A stretch of DNA of 64,000 nucleotides from Sthenelais limicola (GCA_942159475.1 OW804094.1:126652755-126716754); one strand, 5' to 3'. Shown: positions 26,441-38,687, counted from the stretch's first letter. The notes: a model not told the origin generated them from the sequence alone. A program made the numbers and translations.

Positions 26441-26453
26441 TCCACTCCAGCCG

Positions 26454-26541
26454 TCTCCTCCTCCTCCTTCTTCTCCTCCTCCGTTACCGCCGTGGACGTC
26501 ATCATCATGTCGTGGTAGCAGTGGTGGTGGTGGTGGTGGCA
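26454..26541. repeat. (CTC)n and (GGT)n triplet repeats
   Basis: CTC/TTC triplets at 26454-26482 are followed by CATCATCATG and then GGT triplets at 26521-26540. The minus-strand frame across this stretch (26254-26781) reads runs of Glu and His, which makes it suspect. Confidence 0.75.
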
Positions 26542-29500
26542 GTCAATAGAAGGCTGGAGTTGTAGTACTAGTAATAGTGGGGAGAGATATGGGATAACCC
26601 ATCCCCCACCCCCAACATAGAGAGACTCCCGAAGGCTCGGGGCGGCCGGCCACGAACAGGCAGCCTTAGACAGGCCTGATTGGTGCTCAGGGACTAGATT
26701 AGCGCCGGCCCCCACACCGCTCTGCCCGTTCAGGGCCTTGCTGACAGCTGGCGTAGACAGGGGCAAGATTCTTAGATCCATTCCTGTCTGGCCCCAAGCT
26801 TTGATCTACAGTATCGCGTCAGGTGAAACCCACTTATTCCCTTTCAACCCCTGCTAACCCCTCAACCCCTTGTTCGCACCTACTGTGGCCACCGCTTGTT
26901 GACATTGTATCTGGTGGCCAGTATCATAGCCTAGTAGTGATTTTACACAGGGCAGGGCGCTATTCAATCCCTGGCCTTTATAAATAAACGTTTCTACAGC
27001 TAAACTAGTACGACCAAAGAGGTGAATAATTGGTCTTTTTTTCCTCTTTTGATGGGAAGGTGTGCCGTACACTTAGCAGAAGCAGCGGGGACTAACATGT
27101 ATATCAGAGCAAGTGGCTTCCATGTGGCTTCCCACTGGCTTCAGTCTCTCCCTCTAAATGGACCTTCAGCCCACTGTTGCATATGTTGCCAGTCCTTGCG
27201 CCAAACGATTATGTTTTTTCTTATAAGTTCCTCCTGTTTTTTGGAGTATATTTCTTATCTCTGCTGGCTTCCACTTCGCAGCTCTCTCTCCCCTTTTACT
27301 TCCATCTTGATTTATTTCGATTCAACTCGAAATGTGGTTTTCCTCTTAAGTTCCGTTTTCATGCCTCGTATGTTTATATGGACTGCATATGTGTTCCTTC
27401 TTTCATCTAAATAGTTCTTTGGCAATTAGTAACGCTTCGATTTACAATTATTTAGCACATAACAAGCTGGCACTGTGGGCTATAAATATGAACACTACTG
27501 GATATATTCAGCACTGGCATATACAATCATGGAAAAGACGTGGTTATATTTCAGCGCGGCCACAATTCAATTTATGTTTCATCGTCATATCTAAAATATG
27601 ATCAGCAACCCTCGCAGCGGGCTATTCAAGGCCTGGGCAAAGAAAATCGAATACATCGAAAAGAAATTCCAGATGCAGTACCACGTAGCCCGAACTCTTC
27701 AGGGGGAATGTTCGGGCAGTTATAGAAAATTCTGGCAGTGATATCATCTGATAAAAGCTTTTGCTTCAGTCCCCCCACCCTCCCCCTCCATCCCAAAATA
27801 TCTTTGTCGGTCATGACATATGGAACTTGTAATAGCTATAGGGAATTCGGTATGCCAGTTGGCCACAATGCCACTTATTGATCCCTGTTTATTAGCGTGT
27901 ATTGAAAGAGGGTAAGAAGTACTAATACACATATTACACAACAGGGACTTGGTTGGCTGGGTCTCAGTTGATATTTCAATTGATTTTGTTAAGCGATCGA
28001 TATAGTTGGCTAAGAATTTGCATTATAGCTTGTAGCATTAGGCAGACAGGCGTCCACTGGCCTGTTCTCACGATGATATTGTTCTCTTGCTTGGGAATCT
28101 GAGGTCCAGCTTTGATCCCATCGTAAAATCCCGAGACACTATACGAGTGGTACTATTTGTTGGCAGCAGAAATCATACTTCCCTCGTAAAACTATGGAAA
28201 GAATGAAAAGAGACAATGCATAGAGTATAACCGGGTCTTATTTCCTGCGCATTATGTCATACGGGCAACAATGCTGGATATTATTCATTCTGAATATTAT
28301 TCATCCTTAATGTATACAGGAAGAAAACTTTATTGTTTAAGGTCTTCTTCGGGAAGGAAGACATGCCATATCGGTTTGGCATTGGTGAACATTTACACAG
28401 AACTTAGTCATACATGTTGAGATTTATGTTGAGAAGTTATAGGGAAATTAAGGTGGGCCCTTTAAACTTTATTTCAGGGTCCCACCCAACTATGACAGGA
28501 ATGTTAGTGATTAATAGACATCATAACCCTAAGGGACATGGACCGTGTCTTGTTCATGGACCAACACCAATACAGGCCCATTTCAAACTGAACATTATAT
28601 TACATGTGTATTCCACTTCATAACACTTAATGTTTTGTTATCGGTGCATTTATGATTCATTTCAACCGTATCGCTCGGGTACTTTGCCAGTGCGAATCTA
28701 AGGAAGGGCCAAGCACCCTCCACCCGCAGTTCCAACGTAGTTCTGTTTTGTATGGTCTTGTTTCTATTGTTTCAAGTGAACGTAAAATGAAGTGAGTTGG
28801 AACGCTTCTCACCACCTTTGTATGCATCTCAACGAAACTACAAAGTGTGCTGTAATTCAAAAGATGATTCACCATGTTATAGTTTTCTTGGCCACACGGC
28901 CACATTCCACATAAAGCCTCTGCCAAATCAGTTCCTGTTCATGTCATGCTGACACTTATTCCCATGAGAACATTTTCACACCGCCCCTAAATTTAACTAC
29001 TTCGGTGTCAAATTTTCATTTCAACCACCTCAGTCTTTCCTTGTTCCTCACGCTACTTCTTCTCGAGGTATGCATATCTCATCCCAGCGCGTACGCTTAG
29101 CGCATGGTAAAGAAGAAACACGGCCGGGCCACAACATATAGATAATTTACAACCTCCTTAATAATATGTAGATGATATGATAATTTTTTCGGGGCGAATT
29201 TTTTCTTTGTTCTGGGACTGTCTGTCTGGTTTTATTGCAGTCTGCGCATTAAGAGGACATCGCTCCGTTCCCCTAGTGACTGACTGGGGGTACTTCTTTG
29301 TGCTTGTGTGTGTGTTCTTGTGGGTTTTGGGGGGAGGGGGTGGGGCTTTCTGCCATTCTGCTGGCTGCCTATGCTCTTCAACTCCATCTAACCCCCACCC
29401 CTTCCCCCATCACACTCCCCCTTTCTCTTCGTCCTCCTGCCGATATTACACTACATTGCGATAGTGTGTGCACCCCCGAAGTCAGGTCTGAACGTCACTC

Positions 29501-29689
29501 CCGAATGTTTATCATGCCACACAGGGCCAATTATCATATTGTTCTCCTCACCGAGTGACCTGGAAAAAAAGCCCAGCTTCCCACCCAGTGCGGCTACCCT
29601 CCCATTCTCTCTCTAATTTCATCCTTCTTTTGTCGGGCCAAAGTGGGAGAGATCGAAGCCATTTCAGACATTGTTTATCTCGATCGGCT

Positions 29690-29945
29690 TTGATAATTGG
29701 GGTATTGACTTTTTAAATAAAAGTTAGAGAATTGACTCCTCGTGGCACACCGCAATTGAACCACGTCTGTATGCATTCAAATTGGCGGTTGAATCATATT
29801 GGTTTTGTGATAATTGGCCTTGGGAATTATTATACTTAACTTTTTATAGTGTCTAGCCGCTTAATTGCGTTTAATATTTTATAATTACTACCGCCAAGTA
29901 TAATTTTAAATCGCCTATTTATTACATTTTTTATTAATCCTCGGA
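29690..29945. promoter_or_regulatory. AT-rich patch with repeated homeodomain-like cores
   Basis: The 10-mer TGATAATTGG occurs twice, at 29691-29700 and 29808-29817. Other ATTGG, CAATTG and TTAATTG words and a TAATTAC site lie between and after. This density of homeodomain-type cores without coding potential resembles developmental enhancers. Function is inference. Confidence 0.3.
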
Positions 29946-30695
29946 AAGTTGGCTGTGTGTGATTTGAAACAGGCTTTTGGGGATGGCTTTTTGTCTGTAC
30001 CTGTCACTCGCTCTGGGGTCTGTTGGAAGTGCTGGTCAATGTTTTCTTTGCACAATTAAGGGAATCTCTCTTGAGGCAGCGACAAGGAATAGAAAGAAGA
30101 TAGCATAGGCCAATATTGTATTCTCTGTGTGTGTTATAGGTACAGGACGAGCATGTCAGATCGGTTGGCGGTTGATTTCAACACCGTTTGTTAGATATAG
30201 GGAGATCAGAGAGGACATGGGGACATTTTCGCCGTTAAAGTAGTCCCTGTGATCTCTGATGAAACACAGTGTATAGGCAGCGAGGGCCATCGCTAGTTTT
30301 GCGTCTGACGCTAAGGACGTTTGGCCCCTTGTGTGTGACAGAGATCCGAATGAAACCATATTGAAACTTGCGCTTGATTTTGGTGGAGAATCGAAGGCCG
30401 GCGAGATATCGAATCAAAGCTGTGATCTCGGCGCTCTGCTGTCATTAGCGTTGACAGACACCCCCGAACCTGAATCCCAAATTAATGCCTCGGAGAAATC
30501 TCATCGGCTCGAATGGTGTCAAACAAGGAAGAGCACGGGATTTCAAAGGCCACGCGCGCATTAAAGTATGATTCATTCGCTGCCATTGGAGTGGCGGGCG
30601 AGACAGTGGATCCTGCATCCGTTGCCGTTTCTATTGGATGGACAAATTGTCTTCACACGTGATACATAAGCATTTGGGGATGAGTAGCGAGATGA

Positions 30696-30711
30696 GGGGG
30701 GGGGGGGGGGG
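30696..30711 (+). repeat. Poly-G tract, 16 bases
   Basis: An uninterrupted G run directly after GAGATGA, in otherwise ordinary sequence. Confidence 0.9.
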
Positions 30712-31139
30712 TTACATGATGAGAAATGTGGGAGGGGGACAATATTGGAGGTAGTGATGAGCTTTCGGGTCGGAGCGAGGATGAGGGATACTTCCCCCAT
30801 CCCCATGAATTGGTTGATTTACACCTATTTTGTTTTAACACTATATACCATGGTATAGTTACATTTGGTCATAGCAAGGCGAGAGAGAAAACACGCTAAG
30901 GCCAACAAATAACTAAAGGAATTTGACCTTGCCTATTTTTGTGTGATTTTTTTTAATACCAAAAAAGCTAATTAAAGCAGGAAAACTTCCTAACAATAAA
31001 AACGCTAACATGTCTATTTCTCTTGTTTAAAACAACTATTGTTGCGATTTTTTTTCTTCAGTTCCTAGTGGGTGGTTTCCTAAAAAAATAATTGAAAAAA
31101 GGTTACCAGCCCCCCAACCTAGTTTTCAACTATAGGCCA

Positions 31140-31510
31140 AGGGAAGGGGGGGGGGGTGAAAAGGAAGGAGAAGAGGGTGGGGGTGTATACATATAGAGGG
31201 ATGGATTTGGGGGAATAGTGGGTGGGAGGGGGCTGGTCTGGAGGTAAAGATGATATTTCGGGACAGAGCTTGTGTGTGTGTTGCGGGGAGGGGGGGGGGG
31301 GTACTTTTCTTAAGGAAGCCAGAGGGTTGAAAAACAAGAAGAGGGGGTGTACTTTTTGGAGGAAGCCATAATTATAGAGTTGAATAGGAAGAAGAATGGT
31401 GAGGGGAGAAGTAGCATAGGGTGATTCTTGCAGAAGAGTGTGTTTGTGTGGCGTAGGGGGGGGGGGGGTAGAAGTAGCATATAGAGAGATGGATTTGGGG
31501 GTACACAGAG
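31140..31510 (+). repeat. Degenerate G-rich repeat array
   Basis: Several words recur. TATAGAGGGATGGATTTGG at 31192 recurs at 31480 with one change. GTACTTTTCTTAAGGAAGCC at 31301-31320 recurs in altered form at 31349-31367. AGAAGTAGCATA occurs at 31407 and 31470. Three G runs of 11 to 13 bases punctuate it (31146, 31290, 31456). It looks like a decayed minisatellite. Long Pro/Ser-rich minus-strand frames here are by-products. Confidence 0.65.
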
Positions 31511-31969
31511 ACAATCATGGGTGCGTTCTTGCAGCTGCAGTTTTGGGGAGGGACCAAGTCTCTTCCCACAGTTGACATAATGATGGCACTCTAATGAACT
31601 GATTGTCAGAATGCAGGTCAGAAAATGCCCGTTGATATATATGTACACGACCATGGCATTTCTGAGGGCCATCAACTGGAATATATGAATAGCAAATGAG
31701 ACGAAAGACTTTTTCGACCAACTGTTAAATGTCATGTATATACATCTACCAAAGGTTGGCATCTAAATCGTCCCTGTTCATGTAAATTCCCCCAGTCCAT
31801 CGTCTACCATGGCGGTCAGTTGACAAGTCCAAGTCAAACCCACTGGAACCTAATAACATCTTTCGCGCTTCTTAACAAAAAGCAGAACAACACACTAAAA
31901 AAACCAAATCAGCAAACCAACAGGCTGTTGAGATTTTAAGAGAACAGGTGTTTTTTTGCCCCGCCGCTG

Positions 31970-32329
31970 TTATATGCTTTCCATTGGGCCCATAATGGGT
32001 GATCGACCGGAGCTGCTAGGTGTTGATAAACGTATTGCGAGGTGTGCTAAAGGTGACATTACAGGGTCGTTGGTGCATCCGCTGCTGTCTCTTGTTGGAC
32101 TGAATGGCTGCGACAGATAAGGTGCTACAGAGCTGGCTCCTGGCACTTGCCATGCGTCCACTGTCATCCCGTAGCCACAAGGTAAGCGAGCTGCTGGCCC
32201 CAGTCTGTCACCAAGGGTGCTGCTCACAGTCCCCCTTGTTGTTTTTAGTGAGCTGCTCGAGGTATACTTGACCCTGCCAAGCGGTGACGGGAGACAGACC
32301 ATCATTCCCCCTCTCATCAGGACTGACAA
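31970..32329 (-). CDS. Unassigned 119-codon open frame, possible exon
   Basis: The minus strand stays open from a TTG-started frame to a TAA stop in a GC-richer island. The translation is mixed in composition, including VSSTLGDRLGPAARL and SGRSPIMGPMES, not repeat-derived. I recognise no domain. A weak acceptor-like sequence (AACATTGAAAG) lies just upstream and no AATAAA closely follows. On the opposite strand 32065-32181 is also open in one frame and ends CACAAG|GTAAGC. Competing signals on both strands argue that either or both are chance. Confidence 0.15.
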   Translation of the reverse strand: MSVLMRGGMMVCLPSPLGRVKYTSSSSLKTTRGTVSSTLGDRLGPAARLPCGYGMTVDAWQVPGASSVAPYLSQPFSPTRDSSGCTNDPVMSPLAHLAIRLSTPSSSGRSPIMGPMESI

Positions 32330-32369
32330 GCGCGCCAGCTTTCAATGTTAATCAGAAAGTGATGAGCTC

Positions 32370-32555
32370 CTCTATCCCCCACTCCCACTCTTCTTCCACC
32401 CCACCCCCTAATCACCCCACCTCTATACCCTGCACCCCCAAAACACCCCAAAACTCATCGCCCACCCACCCACCTACCCACCTGCCCGCTTAACCCAAGC
32501 ATTGGTGCAATACCCTACTACCCCACAATCACCCCCACCCCACCCCCTTCACAGA
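32370..32555. repeat. C-rich low-complexity tract
   Basis: Runs of CCCC, CCACC and CCCACCCACC dominate the plus strand, with a short ordinary gap near 32490-32512. It is C-rich in the way that 31140-31510 is G-rich. Confidence 0.7.
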
Positions 32556-32960
32556 TGAATCTCTATATTGAAGAAGGGAGGATTTCTCTTTTAAAGAGGG
32601 GGGTACAGTGGGGGAAGGTCAAAGCACTATTTTAGGTGGAGCTGAGATTTAGTGGGGGTGTATTTCTCGTGGTGGGGGCAAAGAGAAAGGGCACGCCTCG
32701 TTAATTCGGCTTTGATTCCCACCCGTAGTCTCTATAGTTCCAGGAGGATTTGCGAGATTCTGGTTCAGACAAGATGGACCAAATGCAGCATGTTTTTGTG
32801 CCCCTATGTCCATTGATCCCAGCTGGCTGGAGAATGTGTATCGATCAATGCAGAATGAAATATGAGTCATGACTGCAACTTTGTGACGCAGCTATAATTC
32901 GCTTATCCACTGCAACAGGTCAGTGCCAGCGCTCGCAGATTTGGCTGTTTCAATATGTCC

Positions 32961-32970
32961 TATATATAAG
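32961..32970 (+). promoter_or_regulatory. TATA-box-like sequence
   Basis: CTATATATAAGAGGG matches the TATA-box consensus and sits about 130 bp before the open frame at 33105. A start about 30 bp downstream would lie near 32990-33000. No proof of transcription is visible. Confidence 0.25.
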
Positions 32971-33104
32971 AGGGAAAGAACGAGAGAGATAGCCTCCAGG
33001 AGGGAACTGTGCCAAAGCCTACTGAGTACTGGCTACCCATGTGTTCCTGTACCCCTGTCGTCACCAGAGGCTAATGTTGATTTTTCTATTGAAAAACACT
33101 GCAG

Positions 33105-33332
33105 CGGTTGTTAGATTTGGCCGCCGGTGTATGTGGCATCTTGAAAAGTGTAAGTGGTGGCAGAAAACTGATTGACATTTCCATCAAGGAGATGATGGCA
33201 CTGAGGTATTGTGCAGCTTGCCTGCAGACTCTTTTAACCACAGTGGTCAGGTCCTATAGCGTCAGGAGCACCTCCAGAGCGCCTCCTCCCTTTGCCCTCT
33301 GCCTCAGCTCGGCGCTGGGTTTGGGGATTTAA
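33105..33332 (+). CDS. Candidate terminal exon, unassigned
   Basis: An acceptor-like ACACTGCAG precedes the frame, which reads RLLDLAAGVCGILKSVSGG at its start and stays open for 75 codons to a TAA. The polyadenylation-type hexamer AATAAA follows at 33336-33341, only four bases after the stop. The peptide is not low complexity, but I recognise no family, and an internal AAAAGT|GTAAGT could be a donor in another model. The polypyrimidine tract of the acceptor is weak. Taken with the TATA-like box upstream it could be a very small transcription unit, but each part is common by chance. Confidence 0.15.
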   Translation, partial: RLLDLAAGVCGILKSVSGGRKLIDISIKEMMALRYCAACLQTLLTTVVRSYSVRSTSRAPPPFALCLSSALGLGI

Positions 33333-33335
33333 TGC

Positions 33336-33341
33336 AATAAA
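33336..33341 (+). terminator. AATAAA polyadenylation-type hexamer
   Basis: Follows the stop codon of the open frame at 33105-33332 by four bases. Such hexamers are frequent by chance in AT-rich DNA. Confidence 0.2.
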
Positions 33342-34977
33342 CTCCATCTTAAAAGCTGTTTATTGCTGGCGCGCCCTACCACCAAGCTTGCCTAAAACGG
33401 TTCTCCGAAACCCAGGGACACGGACGAGTCCAAGTAATGCTTATTTAGTGTTTAGATGAGGGGCTATGACGTGTATGGGGGCCCTGGCCGTCCAAACACC
33501 GTGTACATTTTAGGCAAGTATCTCAGACCCCCATAAACACCAGTGCTTTTAGTAAGGATTCTAACTGCTCCATGGATATAGCTCATTGCTTGCTGCGAGC
33601 CCATCAATCATGGCATGAAATCAATATCAAATAGATAGTTTTCGGCGACACTGATAAAGCCAGGCGGGGGGAGAGCGGTGGGGGGAACTAATACTTGGAA
33701 ATGGGATTTCGCCTTGTTGCTGCTATTGCTTATCAACATGCAAATAATGTCCCGGAGAAAATTGCAACTCTTCTTCTTTTCTCTTATAAATCCTGGCCCG
33801 GCTGGCATTATAAGAGGGGGAAGCCGACCTGTTTTGGTACACATCCTATACTTCAGATAAAAGACATCTAATCCATTACAGCGACCAATATTAAAGGGTA
33901 GAGCGTGATCGGTCATTTTAAATTGGACTAAAACAATCATGGCCAGGTCAGGTTGGAACATTGGACTGCTGTCGGTCCGCTCCTTTTCCATCCATGCCGA
34001 CGTGGCCACATTTTAAGCGACTACAATCACAGTTCTTGAAACCATCAATAAGAACTTGTGAGGAGAAAAAAGGGCACTTTGATGTATGCTTGGAGGGAAG
34101 CTTAGACTGACATCAAAAGCGGGCTATGTTTTATTTCACAGACCTGTTTTACAGGCTTGTAGGATTGCTTAATGAATAAGTGAAAGTGATGCAAGGTCAG
34201 AAATTAAAGCAGGTCGCATTTCAGATGGAGAGAAAGGACATCTGACGAGCCGGCTCCTCCCAGAGCACGCGTTCAAATGGAATTTTCCTTTTCGAGTGCA
34301 TAATCAAATGGGCACGATGGGCAACTTTGAATTCCTCTCCATGGGACGGAGGCAAATGAATGCTGTCTGTCTTGGTAGGGAGCAGTCAGCTTTTGGTAGC
34401 CATTCTCAGCTGTCTTCATTTCTTTGCTAAACGGGCGAAATAAAGGCGATATTGGTGCGATGAAATTATTCCTCGGTGTAAATGGATGCGCGCTACTGGG
34501 TTGGCGGTTCATGTCTCGTTGATAGACTGGACACATGGATCGTTCGCCTGTCGTGTAGGGCCAGAATGCTAGCCCATGAATACATAATATCATTCTGTCA
34601 TCAATGTTAAGCAATGCAAATAAATCACCATCTTGATGCATAAAGTAGTTTTGACCGTGTAACAGGATACACTTTGTCCAGGCCGCCGCATTGGAATAAA
34701 TATGACAGACCGAGACTTTGTCTTGAATAGCAATTTGCCTCCCAAAAGGAACTTTGCCTCTGATGAATAAGACTGGCCATGAAAACCGATGCCAGTGATG
34801 CTACTGGAATCCTTTCACCTTTCATGAAATGCTGATACACTTCTTCAGATCTCCTTCGCAGATTTTTCTTTTTGCAAATCACTTTCAAGCCGTGTTAGCA
34901 TACATATTGCCCTACCTCACTACCTCTCTCTTTCTCGTCCATATAGAAAATATATACGTTTTGCCTCAGACCCCAGA

Positions 34978-34995
34978 CCCCCCCCCCCCCCCCCC
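34978..34995 (+). repeat. Poly-C tract, 18 bases
   Basis: An uninterrupted C run after CCCCAGA. Confidence 0.9.
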
Positions 34996-35175
34996 AACTC
35001 CCCACTTCCCCTCCCGTTGCTTGGGCTAGGACCACTAACACTGTGGTAAGATTCTGCCTCAGAATTGAAATGTTGACAACAAAAGGCTTATGAAAGAAAA
35101 CCACCCCTTTCTCTTCTTTTGGCTCTAGAAAAATATAGTGCTCAGAAGACTCACATTATATAGATACACAACTCT

Positions 35176-35206
35176 ACTTTCTGAATATAGTATATATTCA
35201 GAAAGT
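35176..35206. repeat. Perfect 14-bp inverted repeat with 3-nt loop
   Basis: ACTTTCTGAATATA at 35176-35189 is the exact reverse complement of 35193-35206, separated by GTA. Outer AACT/AGTT words extend it with small bulges. It could form a cruciform in DNA or a tight hairpin in RNA. No matching known microRNA was noticed. Confidence 0.9.
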
Positions 35207-36016
35207 TCCAGTTTGAATGCCTACAAGCAGACTTATGATGATTGGATTCAAATTGATGAATATTATGTAAAGTACCTGGTTGTTATTTCAAAAGTATCTC
35301 GTGCATTTTACCGCAATGTATGAACACGTTTGCATTGAACATTCATCACCTAGCTCAGCACTCGTCTCACTTTAATATATGGGTCATTGTATGTAAACTA
35401 CTTACATTTGAACAATATAGTGTTAGCAGAGAGAATAATGTAATATTATGTCAATAAGGCCAGTTCATAATGAAAATCCTACTTATAATGTTTATACAGA
35501 AAGTAAGGATTATTTCCCGCTCGCAACAATGGCTTGGAGGAGTTTGGTTCGGTTCTAATTCAAGCGGGCAATATTTGCCGGCCTTAAATCCATGCGAAGT
35601 AAGATTAGATTTTTAAGCGTACGTGAGACAGAGATATCCTTTGTAGATATATTTGTGGAGATTATGGAGGCTCTCTGTGTCTTGGGGGAGCGCTCATGGA
35701 CCAAGTGTGATTTTTCCATGCTGTCCATGTTCAAATAGATGTCATAAATATCTATTAATGTCTGGCACTTAGGTGACAATGTGCTCCAACTGTTGCACCA
35801 CGAGCTATACTTCGACTCTCATGAAGATTACTATCTTGTCATTTGGCCAAGTATTTTCTCAATAACATTCTCACGTCCCTGCTAGCCCTATCTATATGCA
35901 TCATGACGTTTATTGGAGGAGTGCATTTATTGTATGTTAACCTCCCCATGTGCAAGTACATGAACAACCATGATATACATAGATACAGCCTTGGGGCCGA
36001 GGGGTGGTCGGAGGGC

Positions 36017-36031
36017 GGGGGGGGGGGGGGG
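36017..36031 (+). repeat. Poly-G tract, 15 bases
   Basis: An uninterrupted G run after GGAGGGC. Confidence 0.9.
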
Positions 36032-36934
36032 TATCTCCGTTTACCTACTTCCATTCTCCCTCTGTCTCTGTCGCCCCTCTCTCTCTCCCAAACTCTTTTA
36101 TTCTAAATGCAGTATTTTTCTCAGGTGAAAATTGTGGTTGAGCTCATGATGCATTTATCATATTTTTGAATAGAGGTCAGTCACACTTGTTTGTGGGCCG
36201 TATACGTCTGGTGGTGCAGCTATAGCTGTAAGGACCTCGTGCCTTCCCTCCCCGCTGTGGGTCCACAACCTGGCTAGTCGCAACCTTGTTGATTTATTTG
36301 GGATAAACACGCACACCTGCCATTCCCCACCTTTTCACACCTTTCGGACATGCAGCCATGCTGATGACTCCACGGTCATAATTAGTATCAGGTCGCCTCA
36401 TCCAAAATATTAAAATTGCCTTGTGACCTTTTCTTACTTAGCCTACCAGCCTCTCTTTAGCCTTAGTCTGTCTGCCTCTGTGTCTATCCGCTGGTGTCGC
36501 TTGTCCCTAGTATAAATATGTAACTATATAACATATGTACCAAGATGTCTTGTATATAGACACATAAAAACGTGTCGCAGTTGTGATGGAAATATGAATA
36601 ACTTATAAACATGTGGACCGCTTGTTAATATATTATCCAATATGCACCATCTCTCGATGGACCTGGCCTGGTCCACTTAGCAAATTTATTCCTTTCACAT
36701 AGAAATTCGCTGTCTACATTATTATTGTATTGATTGATTGCATTTTGTTTTTTTTGTGTAATTCACAATACAGGATAAAGGAGATGTTTCTAACGAGACG
36801 TCAGGTCTTCCCAACATATTGTGTATGTGGAATTCATGTTAAAATTTGCAAACATACTTTTTCTTTTAAAGCAATGAGCAGAATTTAAAAAAGACATGTT
36901 TGCAACTTTCAGAATTATATTATCATACTGAAAT

Positions 36935-36967
36935 ACAGGTCTTCTTTGGGCATCCTGGAAGACCTGT
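36935..36967. repeat. Perfect 10-bp inverted repeat with 13-nt loop
   Basis: ACAGGTCTTC at 36935-36944 pairs with GAAGACCTGT at 36958-36967. The word CAGGTCTTC also occurs at about 36802-36810, so the motif is present three times within 170 bp. Its function is unknown. Confidence 0.85.
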
Positions 36968-38687
36968 CATTTATAGATGGGCTGTCCTTTTTCCAGAATG
37001 TAATTGAATTGTTCACATTGTAACGAATGGAAATAGAATAACTTATATATACACACATTCAAAATGGCTGCTTGGACAACATATTTATGTAACTTTGGTT
37101 CTAATCATCTACTCATACAGTCCCGTTTTGATTAATTAATTAATATGGAAATCATATCTTTCGACCTTGATAACGGGCTGAATTGCCTGAAACGTCTGAA
37201 CCCCAATAAACAAACCCAACTACAATATCCAGTCCTATCCATACTTTGTTCTGAGTCACATTCCAAACCAATCGATAGGTAATTAATATTCGGGTCATAA
37301 ACTAAAATCACTTTAACAGTCGGGGTTATGAAAGTCAATAAGAGTAGCAGTGTACACACGGTCCTATAAATCATTGAATAGATAAAATAATTACATAAGA
37401 GAAACTCACACTTCACGTGTTTTATAACTTTCCCTCCTCATGGTTCACTTGTTAATTCAGTTTTAATTATGTAAACGATGGTTGGTCAGTTTGTTACCGA
37501 TTTAAAATCCATTTTCAAAATTGTGTTCTGGTAATTAACGGTAATGTTAACAACAAAAGGCCTTTGTTTAAATTGGTTTAACACGATTCCAATTAAGATG
37601 CACCCACTGTCTATAGTTTTACAGCTGTTGAAGATGGGAATCATCATTTGGGTGGTCCCATGCCAACATTGTTTTTCCCCATTTCAAACTCTTGGTAAAA
37701 ATCGATATTAATGGTACTTCTCCATTAACGAATGAACCATCTAATAGATATATACTTTTTTAATGTATCACTTATCCCTAATGACTCCTCTCAATTATCT
37801 CTTTTTAGGTTTATCACCCACACGAGGAAAAATCCAATTATAAGTGCATTTCAAAACAGGTTATAAAGTCACCACTTAAAAATGTATATATGTGATGTGT
37901 TTACCGCAGATTATTAGTGATTTTTATTATTAGAGTTAATAAATGAACTCGTTAATAAGTTCACCCTTGATAGCCAAAGGGCTCTGCTACTTAGCTAGCT
38001 AGCTCTAGCTGTCCTGACCATCCATCCGTGGCAAAGGCTGCTTGTAGTATTACAGTTAGCAGGAGACGTTGTTACACACATGCCCGCCAGCCATGACCAG
38101 CTTTCACAGGTAGCCAAGCATGAGGCAGTGATAGCAGTCTGCCACACTCCCATCCGGCACCTCGCAAGTGATTCTCTCAGACCTCTGCCTCTCCCTCTCT
38201 CCCTCTCACTGTATGGAACCATGCCCACCTTTAATACCAACCGTTTAGCAGCATCTATATCCCCATGTCACTTCTTCTTTTCTTTTCTTTTTACCTCTTT
38301 GGATGTTTGTAACAGTTTAAAGTTGGATTTTCAACTAAAATGGCAACAGAATTATTTTTTTCAATTCTTCCATTGTTTAATGAAGATTGGAAGAATTTCT
38401 TATTGGAAATGAAGAAAAAAGCTGATATCGTCCACCTTTTTTCATATTTATTATGATTTTATCAAAGTTTCCATTATTTTCATATATTTTGTTGTCAGTT
38501 AAATTTCTAAGACAAATGCTTTCTTGGTGTGGTTTGGTCCATGTTTTAAATTTTGCTAGCGTTTCCCTATGCTTGGGAGGAGAAAGCTGGGACTTGTGGA
38601 AATTATCCGAATTCTGGTGTACACTGAAATGTCACGGATGCTGCCATATTCTAAAAATAATCCCACAAATCCTCAAAACATTTTCAT

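Larger units (their letters stand above)
26542..31130. other. Non-coding, no gene recognised
   Basis: Begins moderately GC-rich and becomes AT-rich. Contains a tandem 16-bp duplication at 28278-28309 (ATATTATTCAT words), a G/GT-rich stretch near 29300-29345, an AT-rich homeodomain-motif patch (29690-29945) and G16 at 30696-30711. Confidence 0.55.
33345..38687. other. Non-coding, no gene recognised
   Basis: No convincing exon. Contains C18 and G15 tracts and two hairpins listed separately, plus an octamer ATGCAAAT (POU-type) at 33738-33745. The part after 36500 is strongly AT-rich. Confidence 0.6.

Noticed and set aside
26254..26781. 175-codon minus-strand frame with His and Glu runs
   Set aside because: The runs come from GGT and CTC triplets, and the rest shows no known domain. 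GC-rich DNA has few stops by chance.
35370..35395. ATATATGGGTCA, similar to the terminal repeat of the 9051-9288 element
   Set aside because: Only 12 to 13 bases match and no partner arm was found nearby.
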